Below, piece after piece: positions 1-11,881 of a stretch of 64,000 nucleotides of DNA; positions within the stretch are counted from its first letter, which is position 1; each line of letters begins with the position of its first letter. Below the pieces are notes generated by a model that saw nothing but the letters and a program-made list of their open reading frames with translations, was not told where the DNA came from and did not search any database. The stretch spans positions 91,760,001 through 91,824,000 of the forward strand of contig OZ231126.1 of NCBI GenBank assembly GCA_965153355.1, written 5' to 3'. The position numbers were made by a program, and so were the translations under genes. This DNA is from Flaccisagitta enflata (taxonomy: Eukaryota > Chaetognatha > Sagittoidea > Aphragmophora).

Positions 1-588
1 CATATCAACTGCCATTTCTTCATGCAGAATTTCCGCACTTTTTGTCAAGTGGTTTAGCTTCTACATAATTTTAAAAAGTACCCAAATTTACTCAAAATAT
101 TGCAATTTTTATATAGAATAAAAAAAGTTAATTTATTCAACCTGGTGCAAATAGCCAAAAAAATGATTTTGAGTATCCGTATTGATCCCATACTAAATCA
201 TCTTTATTACCAATATGACTTTCTTTCATATCATGCATAATCATAAGATATTGCAATCAAAAAAGATAATTTTTCTAATATGAAATGTTGTTGAAATATG
301 AAAAATCCGGGAAAAACTTAATAAAATCTTAACAAATACATCAAAATGTGTTTTTTTTTAAAACATGATATTTTCTCCTTCAATAAAAATCTTCAATTTG
401 AGACCAATCCCAGAGTTTTAGCTCAAAGTGTTTAAAAGTTACTTAGGTTTGAAGTCAAACGCCCCTATTTAAGTCTGAAATGGAAAGCTGTATCGCCATG
501 AGTGATGTTCTACTATAAAATGGTGCAGAAGCTAAACCACTTGACAAAAAGTGCTGAAATTTTGCATGAAGAAATGGCAGTTGATATA
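1..588. repeat. Fold-back element, truncated by window start
   Basis: Positions 1-62 are the near-perfect reverse complement of 526-588, so this stretch can fold into a stem of about 62 bp with a loop of about 460 bp. The loop is AT-rich with no credible ORF. The left end may continue beyond the window. The minus-strand frame at 455-637 lies across one arm and is not taken as a gene. Confidence 0.75.
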
Positions 589-1610
589 CTTTAAGACAAA
601 AAGAATCCGAATTTTGTGATGGGAATAGTTGTGGCATAATACATCCTCTGCTGGTTACAGTTGCTCTTGAAGACAGGGTATGAAGTTATGTAGTATGAAG
701 TTCTGTCATATGAAGTTATGTAATTGTGTGTAACGTAGCACGCGACTGTTGGCCTGTTGGGCTTGTTCTACTTGCATGCAAAATTTCAGCAAGATCGCAC
801 ACAGGAGTATCGAGTCTGAGTTTGCATTCAGTGGTCGCAATATGACCCAAAAAAAAATCGTCAGAATTTGAAAGAACTTGCCTAGAGATGTCTATAGAAT
901 ATCATAAAGGCACTCTAAGACCCCATTACGTACGAGAAAAAATGTGAACAAGTTGCTGTCAAAAACTTAACAGTACACTTTTAACCCTTCACGATATAGA
1001 AAAATTATATGCAACTAGGTTTTGAATCAGGGTCGACCAATCTCACATCTCACCGAGTCCCATCGCTGTGCGCCTTGTCGTTTCTGAGATCTTGACAACC
1101 CCAATCACATGGCGATTATTCGAAACGAAAATGAATGTGAACGATGACGACCTTTTTTTCGTAACAAGTTACTCCAGCCATTTAACATATTTCGTTTGTA
1201 AACATCGCATCCCATCGCTTTTGATTTTATTTCAACTTTTGTTCACTCATTCCTTCATAGTCGCATTTCGGTCTTTTTTATTAGGTTTTATGTATTTGCT
1301 CTTCCTACCGGCTATTTTTTACAGACGCCCAAGTGTGAGTTGGAGGTAAGACAAAAAAGAGTGTCATTGTATCGTTATCGCTTTCATCAAATCAAAGACA
1401 TACATAATGATCGGACATGCAGTTAATCAAGGAATTTGTGACCAATGGATGGAGTGGTCGATTGATTTGCTGTCCAGAAATGAACATGAGGGGCTGTGCA
1501 AAGATAGAAAAATACATAAACAGAAAGTGATATGCTTTGTTGTGTACAAATCAGACTTTGTTCACATCTGTATAGTGTTTTCTTTGACCAAGCTTGTTTG
1601 CTTTTACAAA
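589..1610. other. AT-rich intergenic or intronic stretch, no gene seen
   Basis: No coding signal, RNA gene or clear repeat was recognised. A short GCACGCGACT-type motif near 738 resembles the subterminal repeat of family A elements, so a decayed copy may end here. The + frame at 1068-1349 is 93 codons of hydrophobic, low-complexity sequence with no splice context, and I do not call it. Confidence 0.4.
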
Positions 1611-4600
1611 ACGATTCCGTCTGTAGACTCGCGATTCCGTCAGTAGACTCGCGATTCCATCTGTAGGCTTGCAATTCCATCTGTAGCCTCAAGATTCCGT
1701 CTGTAGACTCGCAATTCTGTCTGTAGACTCCGGATTCCGTCTGTAGACTCGCGATTCTGTCTGTAGGCTCGCGATTCCGTCTGTAGGCTTGCGATTCTGT
1801 CTGTAGGCTCGTGATTCCGTCTGTTGACTCACAATTCCGTCTGTAGACCCGCGATATGAAGAATTGTGATCCTGTCTGTAGACTTGCGATTTCGTCTGTA
1901 GACTCGCGATTTCGTCTGATAACTCGCAATTCCGTCTGTCAACTCGCAATTCCGTCAGTCAACTCCGGATTCCACCTATCAACTCGCGATTCCGTGGGTA
2001 GTATCACAATTCCATCTGTAGATACTGTCTGTAGTATCGCGATTCCGTCTGTAGAATAGCAATTCTGTCTGTAGATTCACGATTCAGTCTGTTAAATTGC
2101 AATTCCGTCTGTCAACTCGCGATTCCGTCTGTCAACTCGCGATTCCGTCTGTCAACTCGCGATTCCGTCTGTCGACTTGCAATTCCGTCTGTCAACTCGC
2201 TATTCCATCTGTCAACTCGCGATTCCGTCTGGTGACTCGCAATTCCTTTTGTCGACTCGCGATTCTGTCTGTCGACTCGCGATTCCGTCTGTCCACTCGC
2301 CATTTTGTCTGTCGACTTGGGATTCTGTCTGTAGACTTGCAATTCTGTCAATTACTTGCGCTTCCGTCTGTAGAATTGCAATTCTGTCTGTCGAATCGCA
2401 ATTACGTCTGTCAACTCACAATTCCATCTGTTGACTTGTAATTCCGTCTGTTGACTCACAATTCTGTCTGTCCACTTGCAATTCCATCAGTCGACTTGTA
2501 ATTCTGTCTGTTGACTTGCAATTCCGTCTGTTGACTTGCAATTCCATCTGTTGACTCACAATTCCGTCTGTTGACTCACAATTCCGTCTGTCAACTCGGG
2601 ATACCATCTATCAACTCGCGATTCCGTGTGTAGGCTCACGATTCCATCTGTAGATTCTGTCTGTCGTATCGCGATTCTGTCTGTAGAATAGCGATCCTGT
2701 CTGTAGATTCACGATTTAGTCTGTCAAATTGCAATACCATCTGTTGATTCGCGATTCAGTCTGTCAACTTGCGATTCTGTTGACCCGCGATTCTGTTGAC
2801 TCGCGATTCCTTCTGTCAACTCGCTATTCCGTCTGTTAACTGGCAATTCCGTCTGTTGACTCGCGATTCCTTCTGTTGACTCGCTATTCTGTCTGTCAAC
2901 TCGCAATTCCATCTGTCCACTCGCCATTTCGTCTGTGGACTCGGGATTCCGTCTGTAGACTTGCAATTCCGTCAATTACTTGCGCTTCCGTCTGTAGAAT
3001 TGCACTTCTGTTTGTCGACTCGCAATTCCGTCTGTCAACTCACAATTCCATCTGTTGACTTGTAATTCCGTCTGTTGACTCGAAATTCTGTCTGTCCACT
3101 TGCAATTCCATCAGTCGACTTGCAATTCTGTCTGTAGACTCGCGATTCTGTCTGTAGACTTGCAATTCTGTCTGTAGACTTGCAATTCTGTTTGTAGACT
3201 CGCGATTATGTCTGTAGAATTGCGATTCCATCTGTAGACTCGCGGTTCCATCTGTAGGCTCGCGATTCTGTATGTAGACTCGCGATTCCGTCTGTAGAAT
3301 CGCAATTCTGTCAGTAGAATAGCATTCTGTCTGTAGACTCACGATTCAGTCTGTCGACTCGCGATTCAGTCTGTCAAATTGCAATATTGTCTGTTCACTC
3401 GCAATTCCGTCTGTCGACTCGCAATTCCGTTTGTCGACTCGCGATTCCGTCTGTCGACTCGTAATTCTGTTATTTCGACTTGTGATTCCGTCTGTTGACT
3501 CGCGATTCTGTCTATCGACTGGCAACTCCGTTTGTTGACTTGCGATTCTGTCTGTCAACTCGCTATTACATCTGTCAACTCGTGATTTTATTGTCGACTC
3601 GCGATTCCGTCTGCCAACTCGCAATTCCGTCTGTCAACTCGCAATTCCATCTGTAGACTCGCAATTCCATCTGTAGACTCGCGATTCTGTCTGTAGACTC
3701 GCAATTGCGTTTGTAGACTCGCGATTCCATCTGTAGACTCGCAATTCCGTCTGTAGACTCGCCATTTTGTCTGTCGACTTGGGATTCTGTCTGTAGACTT
3801 GCAATTCTGTCAATTACTTGCGCTTCCGTCTGTAGAATTGCAATTCTGTCTGTTGAATCGCAATTCCGTCTGTCAACTCACAATTCCATCTGTTGACTTG
3901 TAATTCCGTCTGTTGACTCACAATTCTGTCTGTCCACTTGCAATTCCATCAGTCGACTTGTAATTCTGTCTGTTGACTCGCAATTCCGTCTGTTGACTTG
4001 CAATTCCATCTGTTGACTCACAATTCCGTCTGTCAACTTGCAATTCCGTCTGTCAATTCGGGATACCATCTATCAACTCGCGATTCTGTGTGTAGTCTCA
4101 CGATTCCATCTGTAGATTCTGTCTGTCGTATCGCGATTCTGTCTGTAGAATAGCGATTCTGTCTGTAGATTCACGATTTAGTCTGTCAAATTGCAATTCC
4201 ATCTGTTGATTCGCGATTCAGTCTGTCGACTTGCGATTCTGTCAACTCGCGATTCTGTCGACTCGCGATTTCTTCTGTCAACTCGCTATTCCGTCTGTCA
4301 ACTGGCAATTCCATCTGTTGACTTGTAATTCCGTCTGTCGACTCGCAATATTCTGTCTGTCAACTTGCAATTCCGTCTGTTAACTCAAGATTCCTTCTGT
4401 CAACTTGAAATTCTGTCTGTCGACTTGCCATTCCGTCTGTTGACTTGCGATTCTGTTTGTTGACTCACGATCCCGTCTGTCGACTCGTAATTCCGTCTGT
4501 TGACTCGCTATACCCTCTGTTGACTCGCGATTCTGTCTATCGACTGGCGATTTTGTTGTCAACTCGCAATTCTGTCTGTCAACTCGCAATTCCGTCTGTA

Positions 4601-4736
4601 GACTCGCGATTCTGTCTGTAGACTCGCGATTCTGTCTGTAGACTTGCAATTCTGTTTAAAGACTCGCGATTATGTCTGTAGACTTGCGATTCCATCTGTA
4701 GACTCGCGGTTCCGTCTGCAGGCTCGCGATTCTGTA
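1611..4736. repeat. 20-bp minisatellite array (block 1)
   Basis: About 155 tandem copies of a 20-bp unit close to TCTGTAGACTCGCGATTCCG fill this block. The commonest variation is TAGAC / TCAAC / TCGAC / TTGAC and CTCGC / CTTGC. Rare irregular units such as one containing GTCAATTACTTGCGC recur at 2347, 2971 and 3809, showing larger-scale duplication. A 20-bp period is not a multiple of three, so the array yields overlapping spurious ORFs on both strands (RNRESTDGIAS-type peptides). These are not genes. Confidence 0.97.
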
Positions 4737-5354
4737 CAGTACATTCCAAGCAAAACCAGCTAAAACTGGAGGATTAATTTTTATTACTTTAATTTCGTTT
4801 TTTAAACTTCATTTTCTGAATCTAACTTAATTAAAAGATACTGAATTCCTTGAACATATTTGACTGTTATAAAGAATAACTCGTGAAATCAAAGTGCATG
4901 AAGACATCAATATGGAGTGTTCTAACCCAGACCATTGGATTCAGTAGAAAATTTTACCTATCTTAGACTATAAGAACAGCTAAATCAGACAATTATTTTA
5001 GGTTCTATGGCCATTTGAAGTTTTTAAGGACAATTGTCCTAAATTATTTTGAGACAATTGTCCTTAAAAACTTAAAATAACTGTAAAACCTGAAATAATT
5101 GTCTGATTGAGCTGTTCTTGTACTCTAGGATAGGTAAAATTTTCTGCTGAATTCAATGGTCTAGGTTAGAACACTCCATATTGATGTCTTCATGCACTTT
5201 GATTTCACGAGTTATTTTTTTTGACAGCCAAATATGTTCAAGGAATTAGGTATCTTTTAATTAAGTTAGATACAAAAAATGAAGTTTGGGAAATGAAATT
5301 AAAGTAACAAAAATTAATCCTCCCGTTTTAGTCGGGTTTGCTCGGAAGGTACTG
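4737..5354. mobile_element. MITE-1, palindromic mariner-like MITE, 618 bp
   Basis: The element begins CAGTACATTCCAAGCAAA and ends with the near reverse complement TTTGCTCGGAAGGTACTG. It is flanked by TA on both sides (4735-4736, 5355-5356), and its whole length is an imperfect palindrome centred near 5045. CAGT ends plus a TA target duplication are typical of Tc1/mariner-class elements. It has no coding capacity. It sits inside the 20-bp minisatellite, which resumes immediately on the right. A one-armed relative lies at 51597-51918. Confidence 0.9.
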
Positions 5355-5356
5355 TA

Positions 5357-5870
5357 TGTAGACTCGCGATTCCGTCTGGAGACAAACGTTTCCGTATAAA
5401 GAATCGTGATTCCGTCTGTAGACTCGCAACTATGTTTGTAGACTCGCGATTCCATCTGTAGACTCGCAATTCCGTCTGTAGACTCGCGATTCCGTCTGTA
5501 GACTTGCGATTCTGTCTGTAGACTCGCTAGTCCGTCTGATGACTCGCGATTCCGTATGTTGAGTTGGGATTCTGTCTGTCGACTCACAATTTTGTCTGTT
5601 GACTCGCGATTCTGTGTGTTGACTCGCAATTCTGACTGATGATTCACAATTCCGTCTGTTGACTCGCGATTCCGGCTGTTGACTCGCGATTTCGTCTGTT
5701 GACTCGCGATTTCGTCTGTTGACTCCTGATTCCTTCTGTCTGCTGTTTCTGTTTTCTTAATAACAATTTTGTCCGTTCAATCCCGATTTTGTTGCTTCAA
5801 TCCCATTTCTGTCTGTTCAATCGCGTATCGCGATTCTATCTGTTCAATATCGATTCTGTCTATTGATTCT
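5357..5870. repeat. 20-bp minisatellite array (block 2)
   Basis: The array of 1611-4736 continues after the MITE-1 insertion with the same 20-bp unit. From about 5740 it decays into degenerate forms (TTCAATCCCGATTTTG-like) and stops near 5870. Confidence 0.93.
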
Positions 5871-6128
5871 TTTCATTCTTACATTCACTGGCTCACTCAC
5901 TCACTATGCTAACCACTCAATTCCTCATAAGATGATTTATATTAATGAATAATTGAAAATGCGTATGGAGTCTTATGATCTATGATCATTTTCTTAAATT
6001 TGTCGCTTATGTGTATTCAAGTGGGGCGGCAAAAGTGGAAAAGCCCACCCCGTCAAAAATGCATGGCATACTTTATAGCTTTTTTTCTGAAATACATTCA
6101 TATCTCTATTACAAAGATTGTTTTCATT
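5871..6128. other. AT-rich spacer, nothing recognised
   Basis: A short run of CACT near 5890 is the only pattern seen. The 66-codon + frame at 5982-6182 has no support. Confidence 0.4.
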
Positions 6129-6241
6129 TTTAGTCGCGTGCTCTGTCCATCGGTCGGTTCGTCACGCTTAGGTTACGCTTAGCTTTTTTTGCCGCATCTG
6201 CCCACCGGCATGAGACGAAGGTAGCCGTGCATCCGGCCCCG
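6129..6241 (+). mobile_element. Family A element, diverged partial copy
   Basis: The copy starts with TTTTTAGTCGCGTGC, then a GTCCATCGGTCGG tract, a CTGCCCACCGGCATG segment and TAGCCGTGCATCCGGCCC. These match in order the parts of family A in this orientation: the hairpin end, the CCGT-rich middle, the CTGCCCACCCGCACGCGACT block, and the CCGTGTATCCGGCCTTGTT end. Confidence 0.7.
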
Positions 6242-6341
6242 TTTAGTTGCATGCTCAGGGCCGGCGAGAGAAATGGCGGGCCCCCCCTCTAGCCTCTTTG
6301 CCCGGGCACCCCCTACCCCCCCTAGCACACCCCCCCCCACT

Positions 6342-7279
6342 ATGAGCCAGATCAGCCCGGCTAAAGAAAATTCCCATACCCAGCCTCTAACCACCCAGCA
6401 ACCACCCCAAAAGGCTCAAACCGCCTTCACTATGAGCCAGATCAGCCCAGCTAAAGAAAATTCCCATACCCAGCCTCTAACCACCCAGCAACCACCCCAA
6501 AAGGCTCAAACCGCCTTCACTATGAGCCAGATCAGCCCAGCTAAAGAAAATTCCCATACCCAGCCTCTAACCACCCAGCAACCACCCCAAAAGGCTCAAA
6601 CCGCCTTCACTATGAGCCAGATCAGCCCAGCAAAAGAAAATTCCCATACCCAGCCTCTAACCACCCAGCAACCACCCCAAAAGGCTCAAACCGCCTTCAC
6701 TATGAGCCAGATCAGCCCAGCTAAAGAAAATTCCCATACCCAGCCTCTAACCACCCAGCAACCACCCCAAAAGGCTCAAACCGCCTTCACTATGAGCCAG
6801 ATCAGCCCAGCTAAAGAAAATTCCCATACCCAGCCTCTAACCACCCAGCAACCACCCCAAAAGGCTCAAACCGCCTTCACTATGAGCCAGATCAGCCCAG
6901 CTAAAGAAAATTCCCATACCCAGCCTCTAACCACCCAGCAACCACCCCAAAAGGCTCAAACCGCCTTCACTATGAGCCAGATCAGCCCAGCTAAAGAAAA
7001 TTCCCATACCCAGCCTCTAACCACCCAGCAACCACCCCAAAAGGCTCAAACCGCCTTCACTATGAGCCAGATCAGCCCGGCTAAAGAAAATTCCCATACC
7101 CAGCAACCACCCCAAAAGGCTCAAACCGCCTTCACTATGAGCCAGATCAGCCCAGCTAAAGAAAATTCCCATACCCAGCCTCTAACCACCCAGCAACCAC
7201 CCCAAAAGGCTCAAACCGCCTTCACTATGAGCCAGATCAGCCCGGCTAAAGAAAATTCCCATACCCAGCCTCTAACCAC
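6342..7279 (+). repeat. 90-bp minisatellite, ~11 units, open frame
   Basis: About eleven head-to-tail copies of a 90-bp unit run here with almost no variation; one unit near 7105 lacks 15 bp. Because both 90 and 15 are multiples of three, a + frame of 351 codons (6273-7328) stays open and repeats a 30-residue Q/P/T-rich peptide starting MSQISPAKENSHTQ. There is no flanking coding context, splice signal or recognisable domain. Near-identity between units points to recent expansion. I read it as a satellite, although a repetitive secreted or disordered protein cannot be excluded. Confidence 0.95.
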
Positions 7280-7365
7280 CGGGCCCCCCCCCCCCAAACC
7301 CACAATTCCTACATTCCTACAAGAGTGAAGTTTATCTTTTAGTTTTGGGTTATCAGATTAGAAAT

Positions 7366-7565
7366 TTTTAGTTGCATGCTATGCGACTCTTACACCCCCC
7401 TTTGTCGGTCCGTTTGTCCATCTGTTTGTCCATCACATTTTACTTTTTTTAGGTTTTTGAGGTCTTTGCCTCAGTGCTCCTGCCCAAATGATCAAGTGAC
7501 CTCAAATACAGCCCTTGCCCACCCGCACGCGACTGGGGTGGCTCTAATTTTTGACCGGTGCGGGC
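7366..7565 (+). mobile_element. Family A element
   Basis: The copy begins TTTTTAGTTGCATGCTATGCGACTC (hairpin end) and continues with TTTGTCGGTCCGTTTG, then CTCCTGCCCAAATGAT. It ends with the CCCACCCGCACGCGACTGGGG block before decaying near 7565. Its two subterminal repeats no longer match perfectly (AGTTGCATGC against GCACGCGACT). Confidence 0.85.
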
Positions 7566-8035
7566 TTTACATAAAAGGGACTAAGTAAATCAATGATAAA
7601 AATCAAATCAAAATCAATGTGCCTCTTTTCCAATCTGAACAGGGGGGGGTGGTCTGAATTAGTCAGCCCTTCTGATTGAAAAAAACACAGCTCTCATCTA
7701 ATGATACACTCAATTATTCAAATAGGATAACTTCACTTTGAAATTATTTGTCACTTATATAAGGGCCCAAAATTAATTGAAATATGGGTTCAATTGAAAG
7801 TAACATGTACTATATCTTTGAAAAGGTTGATATTCGAGACTTTATCAATATGTTGATTTGGTGTCAATGGGGCCCCCACTTGACTTCTTATCAGATTTTT
7901 TTTCTCCTCTTTTTTTCTTTTTTTTTCTTATTTTTTTTTCTCTTTTCTCTTTTTTTTTTCTTTTTCTTTCTTTCTTCTTTTTTCCCAACCTCAGGAGCCC
8001 TCCCGGGCCCCCCTAGGGCCCGGGCCCCCCTTCTC
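7566..8035. repeat. Spacer with T/CT-rich low-complexity tract
   Basis: 7890-7985 is a T-rich run broken by C. 7986-8035 is rich in GGGCCC-type blocks. The 121-codon + frame through it is a low-complexity artefact (FFFLFFF). Confidence 0.7.
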
Positions 8036-8039
8036 ACGA

Positions 8040-8255
8040 CTTCACACCCCCCTTCTCACGACTTCACACCTCGCTTTGTCGGTCCGTGCGTCGGTACATC
8101 TGTTGGTCTGTCCATTGATCCGTCACACTCTGCTCTTTTAAGGTTTTAGCGGTATTTGTCCTCACAATTCCTGCCTATATGACGAAATTACCTCGAATAT
8201 GGCCTATGCCCACCCGCATGCGACTGGGGTAGCTGGGTATCGGCCTTGTGTGCAG
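8040..8255 (+). mobile_element. Family A element, diverged
   Basis: It shows TTTGTCGGTCCGTGCG, a CCTCACAATTCCTGCC segment, CCCACCCGCATGCGACTGGGG, then GGTATCGGCCTTGT, in the family A order. The hairpin end on the left is not clear; a CTTCTCACGACTTCACACC duplication is found there instead. Confidence 0.75.
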
Positions 8256-8507
8256 TCAACAAAGAAAGAGGAAAGGTCGCATTGGCAACTCATCTAATTG
8301 CGTACAGACTGAGTAGGGCAGTGACCTCAAAATGAGTTTTTTTTTTTTTTTTTGACAATTGAACGAACCTAAAGCGCATTGAATTAGGCTTCTCGGGTCT
8401 GAAATCAATTTGTTCACATCGTCATAGCGTTTGGAGAATTTGGAACTTTTATTCTCCCTCCGTACTTTTTCTCTAATCTTTTTTTTTTTTCTCTCCTTGC
8501 TTTCGTT

Positions 8508-8554
<47 letters not shown>
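8508..8554. repeat. (TC)n microsatellite
   Basis: An uninterrupted TC dinucleotide run of roughly 45 bp. A second poly-T run lies at 8338-8354. Confidence 0.95.
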
Positions 8555-8558
<4 letters not shown>

Positions 8559-8910
8559 TTCTCACTTTCGATGTTCTGACATATGCATATTTCGATGATT
8601 GAATTCATTCCATCGCTACTCAGTCAACTATTCGCAAACAGTAATCAGGGCCCTGCCAAATACCTACGTATGTTCAAAACCGACTTGATTGAAAGAACGA
8701 GTCCCTAGGAAATCTTCATACATGAAAGAATGAAATCTTGGGGAAACACATACGGGAAGCGGAAAAGTGAACGAGGCGAAAATGAAAAAAAATCATATCT
8801 TCCGTTCTGATCAACTTTTTGGGGTAATTCTTTTTGCCATGTGTCTACCGACCAACAACGCATGTTTAGGACACTCGAGTGCAGACCTCACTTCGATACT
8901 CCTGTGTGGA

Positions 8911-9853
8911 TCGGTTCAGTAGAAGCAGAGATATTGCTGTTTAAAGTCTAGGCCTATTTTCAATGAAAGGGCTATGTATCAATTTTGGGGTAAAATTTGG
9001 GTTTTTTGAGCTAAAATTCTGAAATTGTTTTCAAACATTAACTATATCCTAATCGACCTAAAAAGCAAAACAAATTTAAAAAATTCGGTGGTTTTTCATT
9101 TTTTGGCTAAAAAAACAAAACATCGAGTTTCAAAATTTAGGTGTGGTCTTCAAAAAGGGCTAGTTCAAGGAAAATATCAAAATTAATGGTGCCCACTTGG
9201 GGAATCTGTTGCCATTAATTGTACCAACTTATTTCCAATATTTCAAAGGGGTACACTAACCCTAAAAGACAAAAACAATTTCAAAGTCTAAAGAAAAAAT
9301 AGCAAAATTTAGCATTTTTTTACCCACTTTGATGTATGAAAAAATTCAAAATTTGATTATTATGCTGAAATTTGGCTCAGATATGCCCCTTACATATAGG
9401 GACTTGCATACAAAATTTTAGGCAAATTGCGTGAAGCGTGTGGCCGTAGCATAACCAAATATTCCAGGATGTCCAAAAATGCAAGATTTTGGGATTGTTT
9501 TTTTCTAAACTTTGAAATGATTTTTTGTCGTTTTGGGTTGACGTACCCTTCTGAAAGTTTGGGAATAAGTTAGTACACTCGATGACAATTGATTCCCATA
9601 GTGGGCGCCAATAATTTCAATGATTTCCTTGAACTAACCTTTTTCATAAATCAGGCCTTAATTTTAAAAAAAAAACATGGAATTTTTTCAATTTCTTTTG
9701 TTTTTAGAGTAAATTGGGGTAAAATGAATATTCAAAACTAATAGCAGACTTCTAGCTCAAAAAACCAACATTTTACCAAAAATTGAAACAGCTTTTTTTT
9801 TTGAAAATAGGCCTAGACTCTAAACGGCAATATATCCGCTTCTACTTGACCGA
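8911..9853. repeat. Large imperfect fold-back element
   Basis: The segment 8911-9330 is an imperfect reverse complement of 9485-9853. Landmarks are TAGAAGCAGAGATATTGCTG and AAAGTCTAGGCCTATTTT on the left, mirrored by AAAATAGGCCTAGACTCTAA and CAATATATCCGCTTCTAC on the right. The loop is about 150 bp. Old and diverged, with no coding capacity. Flanking sequence to about 8700 and 10090 may belong to the same element. Confidence 0.75.
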
Positions 9854-10089
9854 TTTTTGCATGCAAGTAGAAAAAAGGCATATTTTTCTTCACCTAAAAA
9901 TTTATAACGATCGGTCAATTCATTTGGCGTCAGTGTAACTTCAAAGTTTTTTTTTTGGAAAAAACATGTTTTTTTGGGGGGTACACCAAAGAATCAGACT
10001 TGTACCCCATCTAGTCTTCTTCAGCACAAAAAACTGACCCTGCATGCAAATTTTCAGGCTTTGCACCAAATTCGCCGAGTCCTTTTCTT

Positions 10090-10617
10090 TAAAAAATCCT
10101 GGACTATTTTGTTTGTTTCTGTCTCTTTATTGATGACGAATTAAAAGAACATACAAACTTGGTAATAGGTGTTCCCCCTGAGCTACGAAGATACAAAAAT
10201 GAAGTAGAACCCTTCAAAATCAAACAAAAACTGTTAAAATCGCTTTAAGAAAGTAAAAGGGATTGCAAACAAACCTACTGATCTTTGGATCTGAGGACCT
10301 GTGGACTTGCAAACCTGTAAACCTTCTATAACGAATATAAGAGCAACTACAGATCAGATTGGTCGACTTTTTTTTCGCTACAAGAATCGTTTCGCAATAC
10401 TATTCACTGACCACGGGACTACATCCGAACAGATAGAGGGACGAATGGGTTGACATGACAGATGGGAGCTCGCAATGAGGTCCCTGGGTGCATCTTTTTC
10501 AACGCAAGTAACGGCATGAGATTAAAAACTAAAGCGAGATTGCCGTTCGCAATCACCTCTCCTTGCTTTCCCTCCACTACGTCTCTCTCCACGTCTTCCT
10601 GCTTTATTTCTTTCATG
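10090..10617. other. No feature recognised
   Basis: Moderately AT-rich DNA. Short + and - frames around 10419-10616 overlap each other and the following triplet repeat; neither has a splice or domain context. Confidence 0.35.
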
Positions 10618-10623
10618 GTCTTG

Positions 10624-10695
10624 TGCCTCTCCCTCCTCCTCCTCCTCCTCCTCCTCCTCCTCCATCTCCTCCTCCTCCTCCTCCTCCTGCGCCTC
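10624..10695. repeat. (CTC)n trinucleotide microsatellite
   Basis: An almost pure CTC/TCC run. The flanking text (CGTCTTCCTGCTTTATTTC, CTTTCATGGTCTTGTGCC) occurs on both sides at 10589-10626 and 10712-10747, so a short segment was duplicated around the repeat. Confidence 0.92.
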
Positions 10696-10759
10696 CTCTT
10701 AGTCTTTCCTCACGTCTCCCTGCTTTATTTCTTTCATGGTCTTGTGCCTCTGAGGAATG

Positions 10760-11460
10760 TCCACCAATTGTCTCGTGAATGAAAAATCCCAGTCAATCGT
10801 CTTTGATTGACGCGACCGGTTTAGCATCAACCAACGTGTCATCCGAAAATCTCCTTGTCTCGGGCACTACTATCTTGGAAAAAAAAAATCGTTCACCAAA
10901 TATTATAAGTGTATCTATATACAAGTAAAATAAGTATTATTTAATTCCAAATCATTTGATATTTGAATCAACTTTTTTAGAGTGGATGCTGGTCTGTTTT
11001 TGTCCAGAAAGCGATTTTAGAGCTTCTTGAGGTAATCTAGAGTAATGGTGTTGAAGATTTCCGTAGCAAGGAAAAACTTCTCCAATTTTTTTTGTTCAAC
11101 TAACCATAACTTTTTAATGGCTGAACCAATCTTATTGCAGAAAAAAAAATGCGTCTTGAAAAAATCTACATTTTGGTCACCAATTTTTTGTTAATTCATC
11201 AAGAAACGTTATGGCAGTTTGAATCAAAAGATCGCATGACAAGAAAATCTAATTATAAAACATTAAGAAGGAAGAATTTCATTCAAATTGAGATAACTTC
11301 TAAACCCATTGAGAGAGTAAGATGCGGTTTGCGTTGATTGCTTGCAAATTCGAAGGGCTTTATTTATCTTACTAATATTTTTAAGATATCTGCGGTTTTT
11401 TAGGAAATATTCAGTTCAATGTAATGAACGATTTTTTTTTCCAAGATAGTATCTCTCTGT
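10760..11460. other. No feature recognised
   Basis: AT-rich DNA. The 62-codon + frame at 11149-11337 has no domain or splice support. Confidence 0.35.
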
Positions 11461-11473
11461 CTCTCTTACACTG

Positions 11474-11476
<3 letters not shown>

Positions 11477-11509
<33 letters not shown>
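11477..11509. repeat. (CT)n microsatellite
   Basis: A short CT run followed by CCAATTATTATCAG, which resembles an acceptor, but no credible exon with a donor follows. Confidence 0.85.
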
Positions 11510-11511
<2 letters not shown>

Positions 11512-11838
11512 AATTATTATCAGGACTTCAGCGAAAGTAGCGCAAGTTTCTACTTAATTTTGTTGTTTTACCTTCAAAGGGAGTAGGGACCAGATCCATC
11601 ATTGTTTCATCAATGTCAGAATTTTGAATCCTTTCGGCAAATCATTGTCAATTGTCGAGGGCGTTTGTCATTCACGTTTTTCATAAAATCTTCCATCCGT
11701 GTCCGTGTCCACTCATTACGTGACGTTCGCGTACGTTCCTACGTAACGCGTGGACATGGACCTCAGAACTTACCTATGAAACTTGAAACGACATTGCTTT
11801 TTCAAAAGGAGGCCAGAATTCTCCAATTATCAATTTAT

Positions 11839-11847
11839 GTATATATG

Positions 11848-11881
<34 letters not shown>

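Noticed and set aside
1423-4649. Many overlapping frames of 60-168 codons on both strands (RNRESTDGIAS, RDSVCRLAIPS types)
   Set aside because: They are translations of a 20-bp minisatellite in several phases, present on both strands, with no start, splice or domain context.
1611-5870. CRISPR array
   Set aside because: Tandem 20-bp units have no unique spacers, and the setting is a eukaryotic genome.
11477-11560. (CT)n plus TTATTATCAG as an acceptor of an earlier MATCAP-like exon
   Set aside because: The sequence after it has no donor in reach and no similarity to the expected protein segment.
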